Positions 39,587 through 50,103 of a stretch of DNA of 64,000 bases are shown here, one piece after another. This DNA is from Glossina fuscipes (lineage: Eukaryota; Arthropoda; Insecta; Diptera; Glossinidae), in contig NW_023998417.1 in NCBI RefSeq assembly GCF_014805625.2, positions 15,749,287-15,813,286 on the forward strand, written 5' to 3'. The translations under genes were made by a program, and so were the position numbers. Position 1 is the first letter of the stretch, and each line of letters opens with the position of its first letter. The notes beneath the pieces were generated by a model. That model was given only the letters and a program-made list of their open reading frames with translations. It was not told where the DNA came from and searched no databases.

Positions 39587-40152
39587 CCTGATTACATGAT
39601 TATCTCCTAAAATCATTATATACAATAATAGAGTTTCCTGAGGATATCTTTTTCAAGAACTGATGGGTTTAAAATAGGTTGGCATTAAAGGAAATTTATC
39701 TAAAAGCGAAATTGGAGAAGTTAATATATATCATCTACAAATATACGTAAATACTTCCGGAAACCGATATTTTTATAATTGTTCTACGTGAGGTATTCTC
39801 ACGAGTGTGCATTAATGAGTGTTATATAGCTTTTTATTAATTTCTTTATAGTTGAGAATATGTCTTTGTACTTTTTGGCAATATTTATTCATATTAAAAA
39901 TCTTATTTTCAGGCTAGATATTTCACAATATGTTTTCAGAAAGAAAAGAAATTTAAGATTTTTAACAAGGTTGCTGTGATAAAAACTGGTTTTTCAAAAG
40001 AGCGAAAATCGTGACATCTTTCATTGAATTCATAGCATTTGTTGCTCTGAATATTAACGCCAATTTAGGTTCAAGTATTTACTACAAATGAAAACGAGGC
40101 GTTTTGTCAGGCTGCTTACTTTGAGGATGCTTTTATCACAGCGGTTTATATA

Positions 40153-40203
40153 AACCTCCCGAGTTTCACAACCTTCCGAATTCCACAACCTTCCGAGTTC
40201 CAC
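40153..40203. repeat. Three 17-bp tandem repeats upstream of CCT1
   Basis: The units at 40153-40169, 40170-40186 and 40187-40203 have the form AACCTTCCGAGTTCCAC with one to three differences. They end 234 bp before the CCT1 start codon, so they may be promoter elements. The TTCC/GAA content faintly recalls heat-shock elements, but the spacing is not canonical. Confidence 0.75.
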
Positions 40204-40437
40204 AAATACCGTAAATAAACATGTTAACATCACTGTTTTAGTAAAGAGTGTTGGACTAGTTTTATTAGTTCAGATTTTATTAGAACCCTCACTTGACTGC
40301 ACACACAGTTGCAGTGAAGCCAATGTACATGTTTTTCACATGACAAACCACATTATTCCAGAAAGTTAACAAAAGCAGTAGAGTCGCGAGAATTTGTGAA
40401 TTTTATATAAAAATTTGAAAGTATTATTATAAACAAC

Positions 40438-42678
40438 ATGTCGTCAATTGCAAGTCCTCTCTCGATTGCTGGCACTAGGCATTCTGGAGCTTCGGTTCGC
40501 ACCCAAAATGGTAAGGGGAATGTGTTTTAGCAAACAGATGCCATGTTTATCTACCTTCAGTAGTTTGATGACTAAACCGGCAAAATTATTAAAGCAACGT
40601 GAAATCTAAAAGCTTTAATATGACATTTATTGTAGTGATCCATTTGGAAGCAATCCTTCCAAAAATTATTTAACGTAATATAAGGCATAATTAAATGAGG
40701 TTATGTTTTCGATTGCTTGATGTGCGAATGAGTACGCCTTAATTCTTTAAACATAAATCTTTCGTTGTTTCGAATTGTTGTAGTAATGGCGGCCAGTTCA
40801 ATTGCTAACATAGTTAAAAGTTCCCTCGGTCCGGTGGGTTTAGATAAAATGTTGGTTGATGATATTGGTGATGTTACCGTAACCAACGATGGCGCTACTA
40901 TTCTAAAATTATTAGAAGTTGAGCATCCTGCAGCTAAGTACGTGTCATTTATATCAATTTGGATCTCTATATAAAACATATAATTTTTAATATGTAGAGT
41001 CTTAGTGGAGTTGGCTCAATTACAAGACGAAGAAGTAGGCGATGGTACAACTTCGGTAGTAATATTAGCTGCTGAACTGCTTAAGGTTTACAATTTCAAT
41101 TGGTTTTTCTAAGGACTCTTTAGTAGTCTTGATTATTCTTTGTAGAATGCAGACGAATTAGTTAAACAGAAAATACATCCAACTTCGATTATATCCGGTT
41201 ACCGTTTGGCTTGCAAAGAAGCTTGTAAATACATTTCCGAACATCTAACCGCACCAGTTGACGAGTTAGGTCGCGATTCCTTAATTAATATCGCCAAAAC
41301 TTCGATGAGTTCCAAAATTATAGGAGCAGACGCTGACTATTTTGCGGCTATGACGGTCGATGCAGCTCAGGCTGTTAAGGTTAGTTTTTAGGGGAAAAAA
41401 GGTAAACATACATTGAAAATCTCTGGTATTTGTTGTTTCGTTAGATTACCGACGCCAAGGGTAATCCTGCTTATTCAATTAAAGCGGTCAACGTATTAAA
41501 GGCCCATGGAAAATCTGCACGCGAATCTGTTCTAATACCAGGCTACGCCCTAAACTGTACTTTAGCTTCTCAGCAAATGACCAAAAAAATGGTCAATGCC
41601 AAAATAGCTTGCTTAGATTTTTCTCTGCAAAAAACCAAAATGAAGATGGGTGTTCAAGTATTAATTAACGATCCCAATAAATTGGAAGGAATACGTGCGC
41701 GTGAATTGGATATAACTAAGGAACGCATTAATAAGATTTTGAATACAGGTGTTAATGTGGTTTTATGTAGCGGTGGTATTGACGATCTTTGTATGAAGTA
41801 TTTTGTCGAATCCGGAGCTATGGCTGTCCGTCGTGTTAAGAAAAGCGACTTGAAAATTATAGCCAAGGCTACAGGAGCAGCGTTCGTCACTTCACTTACT
41901 AATATGGAAGGTGAAGAAAGTTTTGAGCCTTCAATGGTAGGTGAGGCAGCAGAGGTATGCCAAGAGTGTGTTTGCGACGATGAACTCATTTTGATTAAGG
42001 GCACGAAGGCAAGGTGGGTTAGCGATTTGTAAAAACGCTTACGGCAAATAAACATGTTATTCTTCCCAGAGCTGCAGCGTCCATTATTTTAAGAGGCCCA
42101 AATGATTTCTATTGCGATGAAATGGAAAGATCCATACATGATTCACTGTGTGTAGTTAAGCGGGTCTTGGAAAGTAAGAAAGTGGTAGCAGGAGGTGGTT
42201 GCGTCGAAGCTGCCTTATCAATTTATTTGGAAAACTTTGCTACTTCATTGGTAACCTAAAAAAATTGTCTAAAAAAATTGTTTTATACATAGATTGTTTT
42301 GCGTCTCAGAGTTCTCGTGAGCAGCTAGCTATTGCCGAATTCGCCAAATCTCTATTAGTTATACCGAAAACTTTGGCTGTTAATGCAGCCAAAGACGCTA
42401 CGGATTTAGTAGCCAAACTGAGGGCTTATCACAATTCTAGCCAAACAAAAGCAGAACACGCTCATTTTAAGTGGACAGGATTGGATTTAATTGAGGGCGT
42501 TGTACGCGACAACAAAAAGGCCGGGGTCTTGGAGCCAGCCATGTCAAAGATTAAGTCATTGAAATTTGCTACTGAAGCTGCTATTACCATATTGCGTATT
42601 GATGATATGGTCAAACTGAATCCAGAAGAAAAGGCAGGAAAATCGTATGCAGATGCTTGCGCCGCTGGGGAACTATAA
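40438..42678 (+). CDS. CCT1: T-complex protein 1 subunit alpha (CCT1)
   Basis: CCT1 is one of eight subunits of the cytosolic CCT/TRiC chaperonin, which folds actin, tubulin and other proteins using ATP. Exons are 40438-40510, 40784-40937, 40998-41085, 41146-41379, 41445-42013, 42070-42250 and 42310-42678. All phases agree, giving 555 aa, the normal length for the family. Landmarks are GPVGLDKML (41-48), NDGAT at 59-63, the nucleotide-binding GDGTT at 90-94, the HD pair with the catalytic-type D396, and GGGCVEAAL from 413. The C-terminal half ([35 protein letters not shown]) is typical of subunit alpha. The start lies in a good fly context (AACAACATG). A poly(A) signal AATAAA is at 42737-42742, 59 bases after the stop. 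The coiled-coil gene begins 511 bases downstream on the same strand. Fly synonym: T-cp1. Confidence 0.97.
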
Positions 42679-42736
42679 AGAAATATATTTACAAGTTTGT
42701 TAAAAAAGTAAACATTTCATTCGTTCGCTTATCAAT

Positions 42737-42742
42737 AATAAA
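42737..42742 (+). terminator. CCT1 polyadenylation signal
   Basis: AATAAA 59 bases after the CCT1 stop codon; a second AATAAA is at 42787-42792. Confidence 0.6.
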
Positions 42743-43189
42743 CTAAGTATGATTTGGTATAAGCGAACAGCATTTTTTATAAATTAAATAAACTTAAAAT
42801 ATTTTCTCGGGTGAACGAGTTTTAAATGCAGTAAAATCGGTCACAGGTGATCAAATGTTTTTTTTACATAGAGTCATAAATCAACGAAAAGTAAACCATG
42901 GATAAAAGATGAAAATAGATTAAAATGTCAATATTGGTTTGAAAAGTTTAAATATATTTACATGATTGGATGGGGTGATAGGGTATCTCTTTCATGATTT
43001 TATAAAAGCAAACTCTCTCCCTTGAAGAAATTTAGCTACAGCAGAGAATAAATGTCCTAAAAATAGAATCTTGCTGTCGAAACTACTTCGAGAAGAAAAG
43101 GTTAGATATACAAGCATTATTGTGTGAACAAAAGTGTTGATAATTAGAAAATCGCATATTTCTATTAAAAACAATATCGGATTGAAATT

Positions 43190-43990
43190 ATGGCAGAAAG
43201 TAGCGAAATTAATGCAGATTCAGTTAGTAATATTCATAAAGAGGAAGACTCTACTGCGGAAGGAGCAGCAGAAAGGGAAAACAATGAACTTTTAGATATG
43301 GTGTTTGCTTTGGAAAGCGAAAAGCAGGCCATAATTGAGGAGTCACGTAAACGTTTAGGTGCTCTACGTAAAGAATTAGAGGTTAGTCCAGCAAAAATTT
43401 AAGTATTAATAAGCACTTATTTTGGCACCAATAGGAAAATTTAGTGGAAAATGAGAAACTGAAAAGAAAAGTACTTCAGCTGGAGCAGTCGCTGAAACAA
43501 TCAGTTATGTTGGGAGGCGGAACCGACGCACCCAAAACAAAACAAGATCAAGAGGAATTATTGCTAAAAGCTAAGACATTGTTGTTTGAAAAGACCAAAG
43601 TCAACAAACAACAAGAGCAGCATATAGCTACTTTAAAAACGCAAATTGAGGCAGTCAAAGATGTAGCTCATGTGACTAAAGACATGCTAAATTTAAAAAC
43701 TGCTGAATGCGAACATATGCAAACTAGATTGGAGCAGTCGCAAGCATGGATTAAGGCCGAACAAGATAAATGTGCTCTAACAGAAAAAAAATTAGCGATT
43801 TCTAAGAGCGTCTACGAAAAATTAAAAACTGAATATGACCTGCAGTCTAAAATATTTAAGGTAGACAAGATTACGAAAACAAACAAAATGATATTCAAAG
43901 CTGATCTTTATTGTTTCATAGGATTTAAAGGAAGCTTATGAGCAGAAGATCAAAGTTTTAACCGAAACAGTGGAGAAACTCAAAGAGTAG
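43190..43990 (+). CDS. Coiled-coil protein of unknown function
   Basis: Exons are 43190-43381, 43435-43860 and 43922-43990. They are joined through phase-0 GT/AG introns of 53 and 61 bp and give 228 aa. The N-terminal 30 residues are acidic and Ser/Ala-rich. From about residue 30 to the end the protein is almost entirely charged heptad-like sequence (for example ENEKLKRKVLQLEQSL, EEKDK-type runs), with a Gly-rich break near residue 87 (MLGGGTDAP). There is no signal peptide or membrane segment. Length and content suggest a structural or adaptor protein, but I do not recognise the family. It follows CCT1 on the same strand and is tail to tail with prefoldin 5, the stops being about 190 bases apart. 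Confidence 0.85.
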
Positions 43991-44115
43991 TTGATCATCG
44001 GGAAATGCAAATAATTTTCGAAATTTTGACAAATTAACTAATATTAGACATTATACTTACCATTCACTTAAAAATGTTTAGATTGAAAGTCTTTAAATCA
44101 TTTAATTTTCTTTTT

Positions 44116-44121
44116 TTTATT
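44116..44121 (-). terminator. Prefoldin 5 polyadenylation signal
   Basis: AATAAA on the minus strand, 60 bases after the prefoldin 5 stop codon. Confidence 0.55.
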
Positions 44122-44180
44122 GAAAATTATACTTGGTCTGCGTGTTCATTACGTTTAAATAATTTTTTGTTTTGTATTAT

Positions 44181-45068
44181 CTAAGCCGCTTGTTGTTGTT
44201 GTTGCATTTGCTTAAGCGCGGCCATTTGTTTTATTTCTATTACACCGTTAACAGCACTTAGGAAACGGCTTTTCTGTATTTGTATCTTTTCAATATTTTC
44301 AATTTGTTCCTGTACATATTCAATACGTCGTTTAAAGTAATCCTTGGAGCTTTCTAAATTCTGGAAAGAGATAAATGTAGCGTGACTTGTCTTAGCATAT
44401 TTATATATAATTAAAAACGTGGATGTCCTAACAAGCCGTTTGCTTCTATATAAAAATAAGATCACAGTATTTTCTTCCAATTTCTATCAAATGTTAGAAC
44501 ATTTTTAAACCAAACAGGCTGCCATAATTCACTTGATTACAGTTGGCTAATCGATTTGAACACGACCAAAAAGTCTGCTTACCTTAAAAGAATCATCGTT
44601 TTCATAAATTTTTTCGAATTTTTTTGCTTTATGTGATATCAACTATATTATAAATTAATATAAATCGCTACATCATTTTAACCATTTCTTACCTTTTCTA
44701 CGTAATAACCCGTACCAACATCCAGTATAAAATTATCTAAATCCTTAATACGGCCGGGAATATACATACTGCTGGTTAATGGTACTAAAATTTGATGATC
44801 TTTCCAATCGGGATGAAAAGATTCCAGTGCTTCTTTTGATAGAGCATATTTTGCTTTACAATTGTATAATGTTTGCAAGGAATCTTGTATATTACTTATG
44901 TCCTGTTAAAATAAATATTATATATATATATGCCTGCATGTACATTTTATAAATAAATAACTTCTCACTCACCTGCTCAAATTCTTGTTTAATTTGAACT
45001 AATTGTTCAACACTCAGCGCAGCCAAGTTAATTTGTTCACGTTTATCACCTGCCTCTGTACCTGACAT
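44181..45068 (-). CDS. Pfdn5: Prefoldin subunit 5 (alpha-type)
   Basis: This is a subunit of the hexameric prefoldin, which captures nascent actin and tubulin and passes them to CCT. The core exons are 45068-44973, 44902-44693 and 44360-44181. They join in phase 0 and give 161 aa, near the usual 150-170. Residues about 5-55 and 105-150 form the two helical arms. The segment between them (ILVPLTSSMYIPGRI, then DVGTGYYVEK) is the diagnostic beta-hairpin of alpha-type prefoldins. The C-terminus ends in a short Gln-rich run (QMQQQQQAA). A further 60-nt stretch, 44642-44583, has good splice sites and is also in phase 0. Including it gives 181 aa and inserts 20 residues directly after YYVEK. Without it the protein aligns without a gap to the human subunit as I recall it. 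The gene is head to head with ATPAF1 (750 bp between start codons). Confidence 0.93.
44583..44642 (-). other. Candidate in-frame cassette exon of prefoldin 5
   Basis: The 60-nt block is preceded by ATAATATAG and followed by the donor GTAAGC. It reads through without a stop in phase 0 as a charged 20-residue segment (begins LISHKAKKFEKIY). Skipping it keeps the frame. It may be alternatively spliced, lineage-specific, or merely intronic sequence that happens to look like an exon. Confidence 0.4.
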
Positions 45069-45817
45069 ATTCTATTATAACTTTTTAAAATATTTAAAAA
45101 ATCTTAGTCAATGTGTTCTTTATTTTTACTCAAAAGAGTTAACAATTTATTTGATTTAAGAAAATTCTCGAGAACGACGAAAATGGTTGCCAACATGCCA
45201 TAAGTCTACAGTCCACAAAAGAAAATTTATAATTTCGAAATTCTACAAAATATTATTGGCAATATGTTATATTATTGACAATACGTAGGACGTTACCACA
45301 TAATCGTTTACCAAGTTTTAAATATAAGATGAACACCCACATTTCACGTACGCAAGGAATATGAACATAGCGCCTCAGAGTTCACTTGTATTTGTTTCCA
45401 CAAACGTCGTTGCTTTGCTTTGCAATACAAATGCATGTTGCAACACTAAAATTTTCCCATTTACTCGCATGACTGCGCTGCAGTAATACAGCAGAAGCTA
45501 CACGTTCAGTTATATATGAACGCATACAAACAATTTATATTTTGAAGTTTGATTGCACGGTGCACAATATAAATTTTTATACACTTACTCTCGCATGCAC
45601 GCAATTCATACTGTCCAGTTCTTCATTTAATCAACTGACTTAACGTAGAATTCGCTATCAATTTCTTGAGGAAATGCATATCTGTTTTGTGGATATGTAA
45701 TATCGGCCTTTTAAATAAACAGCTGAGTCCTACGGAGATTTGGTGTAATTGCATTGTATAACATGTCAAATTTTTGACAAATTCTTACAATTGTACAATT
45801 TGTAGCATTTTGGGGGA
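45069..45817. promoter_or_regulatory. Divergent promoter region of Pfdn5 and ATPAF1
   Basis: The 750 bp lie between two head-to-head start codons and must hold both promoters and 5' UTRs. I see no TATA box in a convincing place. CAGCTG occurs at 45720-45725. Confidence 0.5.
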
Positions 45818-46756
45818 ATGGCTTTCTGCAGAAGCTCTTCATCTTTGTTCTTAGCTCAACAATATATTGTCCGATCTATAAGCATGTCAGCGCAAATGCG
45901 TGCCCAAGAAGCTTTAGAAAAAATAAAAGAGAAAAATCCGTACTACGACAAATATGCAGACAAAATATCCAAATTGCAGCAATCATCACCGCAAGAATTT
46001 TTGGAAAAAGTGGATAAAGTAGTTAATCCCATTAAGAGCGGCAAATCCCAAGCCAGGTATGTGGATTAATTTCTGCCCTCAAATTGAATTTAGTAAGTGT
46101 TCTTCCTAGATCATATTCGGAATTGTTAAATCCCAAAGCTTCTATCGCACCCCTTCCAGCTAACGATCAGATTCCTTATAAAAAATTATCGGACGTTATG
46201 AAAACTGAATTAATTGAAGATAAAAATGCTGATGAAATCTCGAAAATTTGGTTGGAATATCATAAAACTAAAGATGTGTTAGCGGCCACACTAACACTTG
46301 AACATTACGATGCTCTTATGGAAACAGCCAAGAAGCATCCAATTTTTCTGCTGCCCTTACCGCGAAGTGAAGGCTTTGAATTTATTATGTTACAATTTGC
46401 TAGTAATGCCGTGCACTTCACCCCTTTATTGGCTTATCAGGTGAGAAGGATACATACGACTTTGGCTTTCTAGTAAAGAACTTATGTTCAAGGTGCATAA
46501 CGAGAATGCGCCCGAATGCTTGACTCTGTCACACTATTCAGAGTGCAGAGAGAAGGGCATAATACTAATGCGCGGTGAATATGATAGCAAAGTTTTGAAC
46601 GGCCAGGAAGCTCAATGCTTGGCGAACCAATTGCAAATGTTTTACTGCAAAACAGATAAAGGGAAACAACGTCTATTGGAGACATTTACCAACAAACCTA
46701 GGGAATTCAAACATAAGGATTTAATTAAAGAAGTTGAAAATATACAGCTTAAGTGA
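45818..46756 (+). CDS. ATPAF1: ATP synthase F1 assembly factor 1 (ATP11 family)
   Basis: This mitochondrial matrix chaperone binds the free F1 beta subunit and prevents its aggregation until it joins alpha. Exons are 45818-46056, 46110-46440 and 46493-46756. Both junctions fit and the total is 277 aa. The first 25 or so residues are Ser/Arg-rich without acids (MAFCRSSSSLFLAQQYIVRS), as expected of a mitochondrial presequence. Residues 26-80 are helical and charged (NPYYDKYADKISKLQ). The conserved ATP11 core includes KLSDVMKTELI, FLLPLPRSEGFEFI and EAQCLANQLQMFY, and the protein ends shortly after PREFKHKDLI. A poly(A) signal AATAAA lies at 46859-46864. Upstream, 750 bp are shared with prefoldin 5, probably as a divergent promoter. 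Confidence 0.93.
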
Positions 46757-47877
46757 CTTGTGGCTCAGAATTAAAATGTGAAAAATGAGAAATCAATTTA
46801 TGTTGAGTCGATGTCTTGTCTTATTTTCTTTTAGCCCCAGGATTCATGTGTTGCTCTAAATAAATTATAAAAATAATAATGCTTTGTAATTTAACTTATC
46901 CGCTTGTGTCTTCGGCGGACCATTTAAGTGGAATGAAATTTAAAAAGGCTTAAAAGGCGATTTTCCGACATTAAACTTTGACTATAAGTGCAGTGGGTAT
47001 TTTTTGGCAACTATAGAAAGCAATCATTGACAGGTTTAAAAACCATTCTTCAACCATGCATGCAATTGTAGAAATTAGTTTTTTTTCAAAAGTTTGACTT
47101 TTTAATCCGCTTCAACCATTGTGTTGAGTTATATTTCTAAAAAAGATCGATATTGATAACCATTTATTTTTTTTTTTTATTCAAATATAGGAAATAAGTC
47201 CACTTTGAATACACGTTAGATAGACACGAACAGCTGAATATTATTTGTTTTATTTACATCGCCCCTTATAAGGTGGTGAATATAATTAAAGACGTAGTGG
47301 CAAAGAATAACACACGTCATCCCGTTTATGCCTAAAGTGAAATAAAATATTTTTTGCTAAGACTTATAAAGATTACAACAAATACGTACGCATGGTCATA
47401 GCGAGAATTTTGTATTCGATTCTGCTAGAGGTTGAGAGTTTTGTATTCGATTCTGTTAGTGAGAGAAATTTGCACTATCAGAGAACTAAACAAAATCAAA
47501 ACAGCTCACCGTTTCACGACGACCGACCGTCACTTACCGTCACGACTCATCTAGAATTTAAGAAACGATAGTGAATAATTGTTGCTAGAGACACTTTTTT
47601 TGTGAGCAGATTTCTTGAAAAAAGCTTCGAATGTAAATTTTTGGATTTGAGTGAAACACTTCTCTAAACGAAATTTAAAAACAAATTATAACGCAACATA
47701 TACAATTCTTGAAAACAAATTGATTCTTTTTATATATTTTCCTATTTTGTCTGTTTTTGCATATAAACGTTCTTAAAGGTCTTCGTTTATTTACAATAGA
47801 AGGGAAAAACAAATTTATACGAAATATTGCAAATTCGAATCTAGGTATTCTTGAGACCAACAGCATAACGTGCAACA
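46757..47877. other. Intergenic stretch, ATPAF1 to first transporter
   Basis: The ATPAF1 poly(A) signal is at 46859-46864 and that of the transporter on the minus strand is at 47791-47786. A 28-bp near-identical direct repeat lies at 47403-47462, and GACCGACCGTCAC with a nearby CCGTCACGAC occurs around 47520-47545. No coding exon is seen. Confidence 0.65.
47403..47462. repeat. Direct repeat, two 28-bp copies
   Basis: The copies at 47403-47430 and 47435-47462 share TTTTGTATTCGATTCTG and flanking GAGA and TAG with few differences. It looks like a recent local duplication. Confidence 0.75.
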
Positions 47878-50103
47878 TTATTTTTTAATCAAAGTATCAT
47901 ATATTTGCGTTGGACGTGCCATCGATCGTGTTCTTAGCACTGACATAGATCGAGCTCTTAATTCCGGCTGATCAGCTATTAATCTAAAGCATTTCCATTT
48001 GCCCGGTAACAAAACACTTACAACAGAACATCCTGTAAACATACCATCATCGTACCCGTGTTTTTAAGCAGTGGATATTTATAAAAGAAAAAAACTTACC
48101 TAATGCATAGAGACCGAACAAGGTGTACGTTAATTCGCAATTCGCATCCATTGCATACCCCACAAGAAATGTACCGGTGATCATACCAGAACGACCAATT
48201 AAAATACATAAGCATACAGCTTTACCTCTATATAAATAACATATAGTATATATTTGAAAACAATATAATTAGGTAATACCTCAAGTCAGCTGAAGTGAAT
48301 TCAATTACAATACCGCTAACTAAAGCTATTAGACAATTTGGTATTGCAAGGAAAATGATAAAAATAACGGAGGTAGCGGTTTCATGGGCGATCCAGGGTA
48401 GTACGCCGCCCAAAAGAAAGCACAATATTTGAAGAGCAACTACAATGATTTTAGGCGAAACATTTCTCAATAGCAGGGCCACCCCATTGAACATTATTAA
48501 GTACGTCGCACCCAGGAACATGGAATCGCGAAAACTTTTAAGAGTTACCTGGCAGCCATCGAGTTCGCTGTAGAATTCCTTGAATCTTCGCATATTCGCG
48601 CAAATTGTGTATGATTCGAGATCCTCATCTATGCGACGATTGCGTAAGTCAGTAAACCATATACCTAGGCCATTGCCGCTTACGATATAAATCAAAATTG
48701 CGGAAAACAAAATATTAGACGTTAAGGCTTGGCTCTGTCATATGTAAGTATAAAAAATAGTCGACAGACTTACAGGAAAAATAGGCCGGACATCACCACG
48801 CAACTACTCAGAAATGGTACTACATAAGGTTTTTTAAAAAGTGGCCTGCCTTGATTCATTAATTCCACACAAGTTTGTTTATCAACAATTCTATAGCCTG
48901 GGCAGCTAAGATCTTCTGGTTCGACCTGCCAATCCATCTCTTTCCTCTTGTTCACTCGATATATCCACTTCACCACATTAATGCATTTCTGCTTACGCTG
49001 GGTGCATAAGAGAATCTCCGGACTTTCCGGCAGTCCTATTAGCAAGAAAATGCCTACAAGACCGGGAAGACTGTTCAGAAGCATTAAAAATCGCCACGGT
49101 TTATACACAATAAAACCAAGATCGTATGTCCATTTTTGGTGGATGAAGAGAGTCGCCATGACGGGACAATAAACCATAGCAATACCTTGAAACATTGCCA
49201 TATATATGATAGTAATACGACGGTGATAAAAAGTGCAGAATTCGGCCAAATAAGTGATGGCTGCAAAACTAGGACCAGCTATACTAAAAATCACCAAAAG
49301 AATAGAAGAAAAAATGCGTTAGCTTAGCAAACATTTGCCTGCTTATCTGACGCGTTAATTAAGGATAACAATTTTAGGAGCCACAATAAATAAAAGTAAT
49401 GAATAAAAATTCTAGGAGTAAATAGTCAGAAATCAGTCTACAACATTGTCTTCAGCGAATAAAATAGGCGGAGTTACATTACGATAGCTTATGAATTATT
49501 GACGTTACGTTACTATCAATTTGGAATGTGACTTTGAGAGGGGCGATATAAAAGTTCGTTCCATAAGGTATCCGGGAATTTACATTCGAATGTTACAAGC
49601 ACAAAATCATATTTCTTCGTACTGTTCTTGCTTTTTAATCAAAACACTTACAAAAGGCCAACACAAAATCTCATGGCAATGAATAGAGGGAAAGTTGGCA
49701 TTAACGCGGATGTTAATGAAACACAGGTACTAAGTGATGTTGATACCAATAAAACCCAGCGGCGGCCGTAACTGTCAGCTAAAACTGCCCAAAAATATAA
49801 CGACACAACAACACCTGCAAATAAACCANNNNNNNNNNAGCCGTCATTTGTATCTGATTCGTTTTCAAATCACATTGAGAAGCCGGTGCTATAATCGACA
49901 TTCCCATAAGTTCAACAGTAACAGCCATCACTAGAAAGCCACTTGTTAGCAACGGCCATACTTGAGCGAAACCAAAGCCTTTTAAGATATGTATTTATAA
50001 AAGTTATTTCAAAAAGATCACATTAGTTCAGGTTCTGCTGACCTGTCTCGTTCATCATGTCCATATAATTTTCGAAACCTTCATCATAGCCTGTTATAAC
50101 CAT
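47878..50103 (-). CDS. SV2-like major facilitator transporter, copy 1
   Basis: This is a twelve-helix membrane carrier of the SV2/organic-ion branch; the substrate is unknown. Exons are 50103-50043, 49978 to at least 49839 (its end is lost in a gap), 49814-49652, 49283-48774, 48678-48280, 48227-48100 and 48032-47878. Landmarks are GFGFAQ before TM1, the loop 2-3 motif ADSYGRR, YLAEF with paired Arg after TM4, and LPESPEIL after TM6. The neighbour's loop 8-9 FGRK is replaced by NVSPK. The last exon adds about 50 residues, more basic and longer than in copy 2. The 48678 acceptor is chosen because it aligns TM7 without a gap to copy 2; 48732 would also keep the frame. Copy 2 has introns that this copy lacks in the middle exons. 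It is divergent from copy 2. Confidence 0.88.
49829..49838. other. Assembly gap (10 N) inside transporter copy 1
   Basis: Comparison with copy 2 predicts about 22 more bases of exon plus a donor site here. Ten bases cannot hold this, so the N run is a placeholder for a longer missing piece. Confidence 0.9.

Larger units (their letters stand above)
16128..40437. other. 24-kb gene-poor interval upstream of the octopamine receptor
   Basis: I found no coding gene I can support on either strand. The open frames are short and scattered, and they lack splice sites in phase. The interval lies between the receptor start codon and the CCT1 start codon, which are divergent. 5' UTR exons and enhancers of the receptor are the most likely functional content, because fly aminergic receptors often have distant 5' exons. 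Individual repeats, palindromes and coding-like patches are listed separately. Confidence 0.6.
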
